Shown piece after piece: positions 15,844 through 19,488 of a stretch of 19,488 nt of DNA. Under the pieces are notes generated by a model. The model saw nothing but the letters and a program-made list of their open reading frames with translations. It had not been told where the DNA came from and searched no databases. The position numbers and the translations under genes are program-made. Source of the stretch: CAYGJN01 sp964350135 (GTDB lineage Bacteria; Bdellovibrionota; Bacteriovoracia; Bacteriovoracales; Bacteriovoracaceae). Each line of letters begins with the position of its first letter. Position 1 is the stretch's first letter. Location of the stretch: NCBI GenBank assembly GCA_964350135.1, contig CAYGJN010000045.1, positions 1 to 19,488 of the forward strand, read 5' to 3'.

Positions 15844-16449
15844 CTAAAGCTCCATGCCCTTTTGACGGAAATATCTAAAAAGTGAATTCCCTAAATCTAC
15901 CATTAGGTCTTTACCTTCCATGTCTAAATGGAGGAAGTCATTCATATAAGCTTTTTGTCTTGGAGTTAATCCTTCCAAGAGCTCCTTAACTGTCTTTTCG
16001 GAGTTTCTCGAGTCCTCTTGCGCACTAAAAGGAATAGTGCGAGTTTTGCCCCCCACTCGGACTTTAGCCTTGGTTGTTCTCTGGGCCGTACCCATTGCAC
16101 CGGCCATAGAGTCATCAAAGCTCTCTGACGTTGTATCAATATCGTCAGGTGCAGGAGCAGAGGGATCCTCCTCTTTATAGAACTTCACAAGTCTTAGGAA
16201 TTGCTCGCCATACTCTTCGTTCACAAAATCAATGATCTCATGCATAGGGATTTCAAGCTTGGCCGCAATTTTCGCTATTAATTGCGCATCGAGCTCCTGT
16301 GTCTTCTTGCCCAGAAACCGGCTCATGGTTGAGACCCCGACATCTGTAAGCTCGGCCAGGTCCTTTTGGGCCAATCCTCCACGTACTTGCATATACTTAC
16401 GGACTGCTCCAAGGAATGAGTCTAAATAGTTTCTATTGAATTTCGCCAT
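15844..16449 (-). CDS. XRE-family helix-turn-helix transcriptional regulator
   Basis: Protein of 201 residues. Residues about 24-75 form a Cro/C1-type HTH: A-Q-K-D-L-A-E-L, turn T-D-V-G, recognition helix V-S-T-M-S-R-F-L-G, then a helix running to P-M-H-E-I-I-D-F-V. A low-complexity Asp/Ser/Ala linker (about 94-125) leads to a basic patch (K-A-K-V-R-V-G-G-K) and a helical C-terminal segment with L-T-P-R-Q-K-A-Y (161-168), possibly for dimerisation or ligand sensing. AGAGGTG precedes ATG 16449. The secreted VWA-like gene follows after one base and a pentapeptide-repeat gene is divergent, so both are candidate targets. The gene is visibly richer in G+C than its neighbours. Confidence 0.85.
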   Translation of the reverse strand: MAKFNRNYLDSFLGAVRKYMQVRGGLAQKDLAELTDVGVSTMSRFLGKKTQELDAQLIAKIAAKLEIPMHEIIDFVNEEYGEQFLRLVKFYKEEDPSAPAPDDIDTTSESFDDSMAGAMGTAQRTTKAKVRVGGKTRTIPFSAQEDSRNSEKTVKELLEGLTPRQKAYMNDFLHLDMEGKDLMVDLGNSLFRYFRQKGMEL

Positions 16450-16516
16450 CTTACACCTCTTTTATTGTGTCTTAAGCTCTTGAAATACTTGTCGGATTGA
16501 AATTTTATTTCTTAAT

Positions 16517-16538
16517 GCAATTTAATTGCTTGACGCAA
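16517..16538. promoter_or_regulatory. Candidate operator: overlapping palindromes in the XRE / pentapeptide spacer
   Basis: GCAAT-TTA-ATTGC (16517-16529) is a perfect five-base-arm palindrome. It overlaps a second one, TTGC-TTGAC-GCAA (16526-16538), which covers the -35 hexamer of the plus-strand promoter. A possible -10 for the regulator gene (TAAAAT on the minus strand, 16507-16502) lies just the other side. Binding by the adjacent XRE protein is inferred from position only. A direct repeat GTCGGAT at 16491-16497 and 16542-16548 also brackets the region. Confidence 0.4.
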
Positions 16539-16558
16539 AGGGTCGGATACTGTAATCT
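16530..16558 (+). promoter_or_regulatory. Sigma70-type promoter of the pentapeptide gene
   Basis: TTGACG (16530-16535), 17-base spacer, TAATCT (16553-16558). Transcription would begin near 16565, leaving a leader of roughly 24 bases before the ATG at 16589. This geometry makes the earlier in-frame ATG at 16568 an unlikely start. Confidence 0.6.
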
Positions 16559-16588
16559 AGTTTCAGGATGCAACGAAAGGAGATCCTG

Positions 16589-17029
16589 ATGAAAACGGAA
16601 ACACTTAAAATTGATCTTAACGAACTAAGCTCCTTTACAAGTGAGAGATACGAAGTTATCTCGAGCGAAACCCTAAGTAACTGTTTTCATAAGGATCTAA
16701 ACGTTTCGGGCTCTCTCCTCTCTCTCTCAACCTTTGAAAACGTAACGTTCTTTGGTTGCATCTTTTTTGGATCTAGATTTGCAGAGTGCACGTTCAAGAA
16801 TTGCAAATTCGTAGGATGCGAATTCAAATTCTTGCAAATGGAAAATTGCACCTTTATAGCCTGTGAATTTGAGGCCAATGAGTGGCTTTCATCAAGCTTA
16901 AGAGAAAATGAGTTTCTTAGCACTCAGCTTGATTATAAAACTGCGGTTGTAGCGGCCCAGAACGTAAACAAAATTAAAGACTGCTACAACTGCTCTACTT
17001 TAAACAATGAATTTAGGAAAACAGCTTAA
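16589..17029 (+). CDS. Pentapeptide-repeat protein with a cysteine ladder
   Basis: The start is placed at ATG 16589 because AAGGAG lies seven bases upstream; an in-frame ATG at 16568 has no such site. The 146-residue product has about a dozen consecutive pentapeptides (residues about 47-111) with Phe, or occasionally Met/Trp/Leu, at the central position, as in right-handed quadrilateral beta-helices. At the i-2 position cysteine recurs every five residues or multiples of five (57, 67, 72, 77, 87, 92), giving a stacked Cys column. The C-terminal tail has C-Y-N-C (132-135). No signal peptide is present, so it should be cytoplasmic, where the thiols could stay reduced. Known pentapeptide proteins range from DNA-gyrase protectors to structural proteins; nothing here decides which. 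It is divergent from the XRE regulator. Confidence 0.75.
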   Translation: MKTETLKIDLNELSSFTSERYEVISSETLSNCFHKDLNVSGSLLSLSTFENVTFFGCIFFGSRFAECTFKNCKFVGCEFKFLQMENCTFIACEFEANEWLSSSLRENEFLSTQLDYKTAVVAAQNVNKIKDCYNCSTLNNEFRKTA

Positions 17030-17156
17030 TAACCTTGCCCATCTACAGTTGTATCTCACGGAGCAAGTGAAAACCTATGGCGAGATACAAAATATACTGG
17101 TCTAACTGACTATAAAGAATAAGGATATTCCGTCAGCCCACCAACAAGCCTACCTC
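17030..17156 (+). other. Non-coding 3' region with possible alternative RNA pairings
   Basis: After the pentapeptide gene this stretch has no credible open frame. GTATCTC (17051-17057) can pair with GAGATAC (17082-17088), and CTGAC (17106-17110) with GTCAG (17132-17136). GGCGAG (17079-17084), overlapping the first helix, can instead pair with CTCGCC (17154-17159), whose end overlaps the terminator stem. This could be a structured 3' UTR or a small RNA released from it. No known riboswitch consensus was recognised. Confidence 0.3.
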
Positions 17157-17180
17157 GCCCACTTTTTAGTGGGCTTCTTT
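17157..17180 (+). terminator. Intrinsic terminator after the pentapeptide gene
   Basis: GCCCACT (17157-17163) and AGTGGGC (17168-17174) form a perfect seven-base-pair GC-rich stem with a TTTT loop, followed by TTCTTT. It is well placed to end the pentapeptide transcript before the convergent lipoprotein/nadC operon. Confidence 0.8.
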
Positions 17181-17185
17181 GCTTG

Positions 17186-17210
17186 CATCAAAATGCTTTG
17201 CATTTTGATG
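17186..17210. repeat. Perfect 11-bp hairpin between convergent genes
   Basis: CATCAAAATGC (17186-17196) is exactly complementary to GCATTTTGATG (17200-17210) around a TTT loop. It lies 9 bases beyond the stop codon of the minus-strand lipoprotein and just past the plus-strand terminator. It may stabilise the 3' end of the minus-strand message or help block read-through. There is no T-tract on the minus strand, so it is not a classic terminator for that operon. Confidence 0.6.
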
Positions 17211-17219
17211 TCTGCCTTA

Positions 17220-17786
17220 CTACCTACACCTTTGGGCATTCTTCAATAAATCAGCTTTGGCCTTAATAGCATTACCGATATCACCAAACTTAATAGAAAA
17301 CTTTGGAACTAGCTTAACTTTACTTGAGTGAACCTTATTCTTGTTTAGAGTAAGCGTTGTCATTGGAATAAGAACGTTCTCCTTATAATCATAAGGAATT
17401 GTTACAATATATTGAGTGGAATCACCTGAAATAAATTGAATCTGTCTTCTTTGGCCTGCGGACTCTTTTCTCATGCCTATTTTATCTAGATCTATTTGAG
17501 CAAGAGAGATTTGATAAGTATTTATATATGAATAAGTCTCTCCACTTGAAAGAGTCTCCACTTCATAAAATTCTTTAAACAAGTAAACGCAAGTATTAAT
17601 TAACTCTAGCTGTGTGTACCCACTAAGTCTTTTCACCAATCTTGTACTCTTTTCTTTATAGGACATATTAAACTGAGTTGTCCCCCTATGTATAAATGAA
17701 TCAGTTGGTCCTACAGAACCAGTCGTTTGCTCATGAGTAGCAAGTGGAGCACAAGAAACAATAAACAATAATAAAAGTAATCTCAT
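17220..17786 (-). CDS. Small lipoprotein of unknown function downstream of nadC
   Basis: The start is set at ATG 17786, not at an earlier in-frame ATG inside nadC. AAGG sits just upstream, only one base separates it from the nadC stop, and the resulting N-terminus is a perfect lipoprotein signal: Met-Arg, a run of five leucines, then F-I-V-S-C with Cys12 as the lipidation site. The mature protein of about 177 residues has no recognised domain. It begins with a polar Thr/Ser/Gly linker and appears mixed alpha/beta, with two further cysteines (near 70 and at the C-terminus, C-R). Tight spacing indicates co-translation with nadC, though a shared pathway need not follow. Envelope location is predicted; function is unknown. 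Confidence 0.75.
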   Translation of the reverse strand: MRLLLLLFIVSCAPLATHEQTTGSVGPTDSFIHRGTTQFNMSYKEKSTRLVKRLSGYTQLELINTCVYLFKEFYEVETLSSGETYSYINTYQISLAQIDLDKIGMRKESAGQRRQIQFISGDSTQYIVTIPYDYKENVLIPMTTLTLNKNKVHSSKVKLVPKFSIKFGDIGNAIKAKADLLKNAQRCR

Positions 17787-17787
17787 T

Positions 17788-18621
17788 TTAAACCTTATAC
17801 TTGAATGAAATATCTCTATGAGGCGCATCGTAAGTAAGTGCACCTACACTTATGGCATCAACACCGTTAATCAAATAGTCTTTAATATTTGATAATCTCA
17901 TACCTCCCGATAATTCAACAGTAACACCTTTTGGTTTTTCACTAATCAGTTCTTTAACTTGTGCTGGTGAAAAATTATCAAGCATAACATGTTGAACACC
18001 TAAATTAAGAGCTTCAAAAAATTCATCTTTTGAATGAATCTCAACAACCATAGGTGTATAAAAGCTATGAGTATCTTTAAAAAAATCAACCGCCTGCTTT
18101 AAACCACCAAAAAAAGATTTATGATTATCTTTAACCATCCATACATCTGTTTGAGACATTCTATGGTTATATCCACCGCCTAATCTTACGGCGTATTTCT
18201 CTAAGGCCCTAAGCCCTGGTGTAGTCTTTCTTGTATCTAATATTTTGATATTAAAAGGTGCTGCTAGTTTAACATATTCAGCAGTGTAGGTTGAAACTGA
18301 AGAAGATCTTTGTAATAAATTGAGAGCAATTCTCTCTGCACTTAGAGCAACTGAAAAGGGAAGTTCTAGAGACAAAGAAGTATTGTCTGACTTAGAAACT
18401 CTTTTTCCTTCAAATTCCAAAATGGTACTATCATCAAAATCAGGATAGAGATATTGGATAGCACTAGAGAAAAAATTCAAACCACTTATTATTAGATCGT
18501 CTTTAAAAAAAAGAGTGCAATTTACACGGGTATTTGGAAGTTTTGAGAAATAATAACTATTAGCAAGAAGTCCATCCTCCTTGTAATAGCTCGCTACAAG
18601 CTCTGCTATTTGTTGATTCAT
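17788..18621 (-). CDS. nadC: Nicotinate-nucleotide pyrophosphorylase (quinolinate phosphoribosyltransferase)
   Basis: Condenses quinolinate with PRPP to give nicotinate mononucleotide, CO2 and pyrophosphate in de novo NAD synthesis. The 277-residue protein has the family landmarks: an E-R-I-A-L-N-L-L-Q-R helix (about 96-105), D-T-R-K-T-T-P-G-L-R (129-138), R-L-G-G-G-Y-N-H-R (146-154), K-D-N-H (164-167), V-E-I (192-194), M-L-D-N (213-216), E-L-S-G-G (236-240) and G-V-D-A-I-S-V-G-A-L-T (253-263). The usual S-G-I-A-T after the Q-R motif is S-S-V-S-T here, a mild departure. ATG 18621 is preceded by AAGGAAA. nadA and nadB are not in the window. A lipoprotein gene follows after one base. Confidence 0.95.
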   Translation of the reverse strand: MNQQIAELVASYYKEDGLLANSYYFSKLPNTRVNCTLFFKDDLIISGLNFFSSAIQYLYPDFDDSTILEFEGKRVSKSDNTSLSLELPFSVALSAERIALNLLQRSSSVSTYTAEYVKLAAPFNIKILDTRKTTPGLRALEKYAVRLGGGYNHRMSQTDVWMVKDNHKSFFGGLKQAVDFFKDTHSFYTPMVVEIHSKDEFFEALNLGVQHVMLDNFSPAQVKELISEKPKGVTVELSGGMRLSNIKDYLINGVDAISVGALTYDAPHRDISFKYKV

Positions 18622-18633
18622 AATATTTCCTTT

Positions 18634-18663
18634 TTGAAGCTAACCTTAATCTAACAGAATAAG
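18634..18663 (+). promoter_or_regulatory. Weak promoter candidate for the phosphodiesterase gene
   Basis: TTGAAG (18634-18639), 18-base spacer, AATAAG (18658-18663), each matching four of six consensus bases. It would give a start near 18670, only about ten bases before the short leader frame. No better candidate is visible in the 80-base divergent spacer. Confidence 0.3.
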
Positions 18664-18679
18664 CCTGGACAGTCATACC

Positions 18680-18700
18680 ATGCACCATTTAAATTTATAG
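18680..18700 (+). other. Possible six-residue leader frame before the phosphodiesterase
   Basis: ATG at 18680 opens a six-codon frame (M-H-H-L-N-L) whose TAG ends one base before ATG 18702. The DNA around both ATGs is nearly the same (ATGCACCA then TTTAAA), as if the start region had been duplicated with a 22-base offset. No good ribosome-binding site precedes ATG 18702, so re-initiation after this leader is conceivable but unproven. Confidence 0.3.
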
Positions 18701-18701
18701 T

Positions 18702-19466
18702 ATGCACCAATTTAAAAAACTGGTTCTTTTGACCATGATGGTTGTGAATTATTCTCTTGCTGTGGAGCCGTTTTGTGTGGCCCATAGAGGAAATAATATT
18801 GAAGAGCTTGAGAATTCTCTCGCATCTTTAGAGTCAGCTGCTAATTTAAATGTTCACGCTATTGAGTTTGACATTCGTCATACCTTAGATGGAATTCCAA
18901 TTCTTATGCATGACTCAACTGTGCAAAGAGTTACCTTGCAAGATGATTCATGCCCCAGCGAATTATCTATTCATGATATAACTTTGGCCGAGGTTAATAA
19001 TTGTACTCTTGTGAACGGGGAATCTATCCCCTCCCTTCAAGACGCTTTTGAACTATTAAGAAATTATTCCGGCAAAGTTTTTATGGAGTTAAAAGATAGT
19101 CCTAATCTTGAAACCCTTATTTTAGCTGAACAATATTTTCGAATAAGGGCAGAGGAACTTGTCATTATTTCTTTTAATGAAAGAACTCTTCGATATTTAA
19201 GAAATCAAACATTCAATTTCCCCTTTCTTTCACAAGTTCAACTTTTACACCTTAAAAGAGACTCAGAAGAACATACTAGTTTTCATGGGTTAGATGTGAA
19301 AAATCTTGAAAGAGACCATATTCGTTCTTTAAAAATGTTTGAAAAGATTATTGGAGTCTATACAAAAAATCAGGCCCCAGAAATCAGAAAGTACTTTGAT
19401 TGGGGGGTAGATTTTGTAACTACCGACAATCCTAGTCTTTGTATGCAAATACTTAGCAGTTATTAA
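18702..19466 (+). CDS. Secreted glycerophosphodiester phosphodiesterase
   Basis: Hydrolyses glycerophosphodiesters such as deacylated phospholipids to glycerol-3-phosphate and an alcohol. The 254-residue protein begins with a signal peptide (core about 7-17, cleavage likely after S-L-A, residue 20), so the product is periplasmic or exported like GlpQ. The TIM-barrel GDPD signatures are present in order: H-R-G (28-30), E-N-S (37-39), E-F-D (55-57), T-L-D-G-I-P-I-L-M-H-D (61-71), M-E-L-K-D (128-132), S-F-N (near 155) and T-T-D-N-P near the C-terminus. His28 and His70 match the acid/base pair and Glu55/Asp57 the metal site. The length is close to bacterial UgpQ-type enzymes. It is divergent from nadC and followed by the window end, so an operon cannot be judged. 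Confidence 0.93.
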   Translation: MHQFKKLVLLTMMVVNYSLAVEPFCVAHRGNNIEELENSLASLESAANLNVHAIEFDIRHTLDGIPILMHDSTVQRVTLQDDSCPSELSIHDITLAEVNNCTLVNGESIPSLQDAFELLRNYSGKVFMELKDSPNLETLILAEQYFRIRAEELVIISFNERTLRYLRNQTFNFPFLSQVQLLHLKRDSEEHTSFHGLDVKNLERDHIRSLKMFEKIIGVYTKNQAPEIRKYFDWGVDFVTTDNPSLCMQILSSY

Positions 19467-19488
19467 GCTCTCTTGATCTTGATAAGAC

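Noticed and set aside
16568..16588. Earlier ATG for the pentapeptide gene
   Set aside because: AAGGAG lies between this ATG and the next in-frame ATG at 16589, and the promoter would leave almost no leader.
17040..17160. Cyclic-di-GMP (GEMM) riboswitch or other known riboswitch
   Set aside because: A GCAA/GAAAACC stretch recalls it, but the conserved second half (ACGCAAAGCC-like) is absent and no gene follows on that strand.
17787..17843. Upstream in-frame extension of the small lipoprotein
   Set aside because: Starting there would bury the lipoprotein signal behind 19 residues and overlap nadC. The ATG at 17786 has AAGG and a textbook lipobox.

Overview
The window is AT-rich Gram-negative chromosomal DNA. 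Most proteins encoded here carry Sec or lipoprotein signal peptides, and there are outer-membrane beta-barrel and TolC-type proteins. The base composition, many large secreted orphan proteins, Ig-repeat lipoproteins and compact housekeeping operons suggest a Bdellovibrionota/Bacteriovoracales-type bacterium (Bacteriovorax/Halobacteriovorax-like). That assignment is an inference from style, not from a marker-gene comparison. No IS element, integrase, CRISPR array, tRNA or rRNA was seen.

Layout. (1) Positions 1-4141, minus strand: a GTG-initiated outer-membrane beta-barrel candidate followed 8 bases later by a giant lipoprotein (at least 1,114 residues, running off the left edge) made of two kinds of Ig-like repeat. 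Many of these repeats carry their own cysteine pair. (2) Positions 4300-7406, minus strand: three overlapping shikimate/chorismate genes in the order aroC-aroB-aroA. (3) Positions 7565-11950, plus strand: two large secreted proteins of unknown family, 6 bases apart. (4) Positions 11960-13342, minus strand: a TolC-family outer-membrane efflux protein. Its promoter shares its -35 bases with the divergent promoter of rnpB, the RNase P RNA at 13439-13745. (5) Positions 13973-16449, minus strand: an XRE-type regulator, a TTG-initiated secreted von Willebrand A-like protein one base behind it, then mutY. (6) Divergent from the regulator, a cysteine-laddered pentapeptide-repeat protein (16589-17029) with a good sigma70-type promoter and a strong terminator. 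(7) Positions 17220-18621, minus strand: nadC and a small lipoprotein one base behind it. (8) 18702-19466, plus strand: a secreted glycerophosphodiester phosphodiesterase.

How they fit together. aroB, aroC and aroA cover dehydroquinate formation, EPSP synthesis and chorismate synthesis. nadC supplies NAD, mutY repairs 8-oxoG:A mispairs, and rnpB matures tRNA. The remaining genes are mostly envelope or secreted products. The least explained parts are the Ig-repeat lipoprotein with its barrel partner, the 825/633-residue secreted pair, and the XRE/VWA/pentapeptide locus around a palindrome-bearing divergent promoter. No complete new system is demonstrated here. Three start codons were set by ribosome-binding-site and signal-peptide logic: GTG at 4141, TTG at 15842 and ATG at 17786; the pentapeptide start was moved in to 16589.
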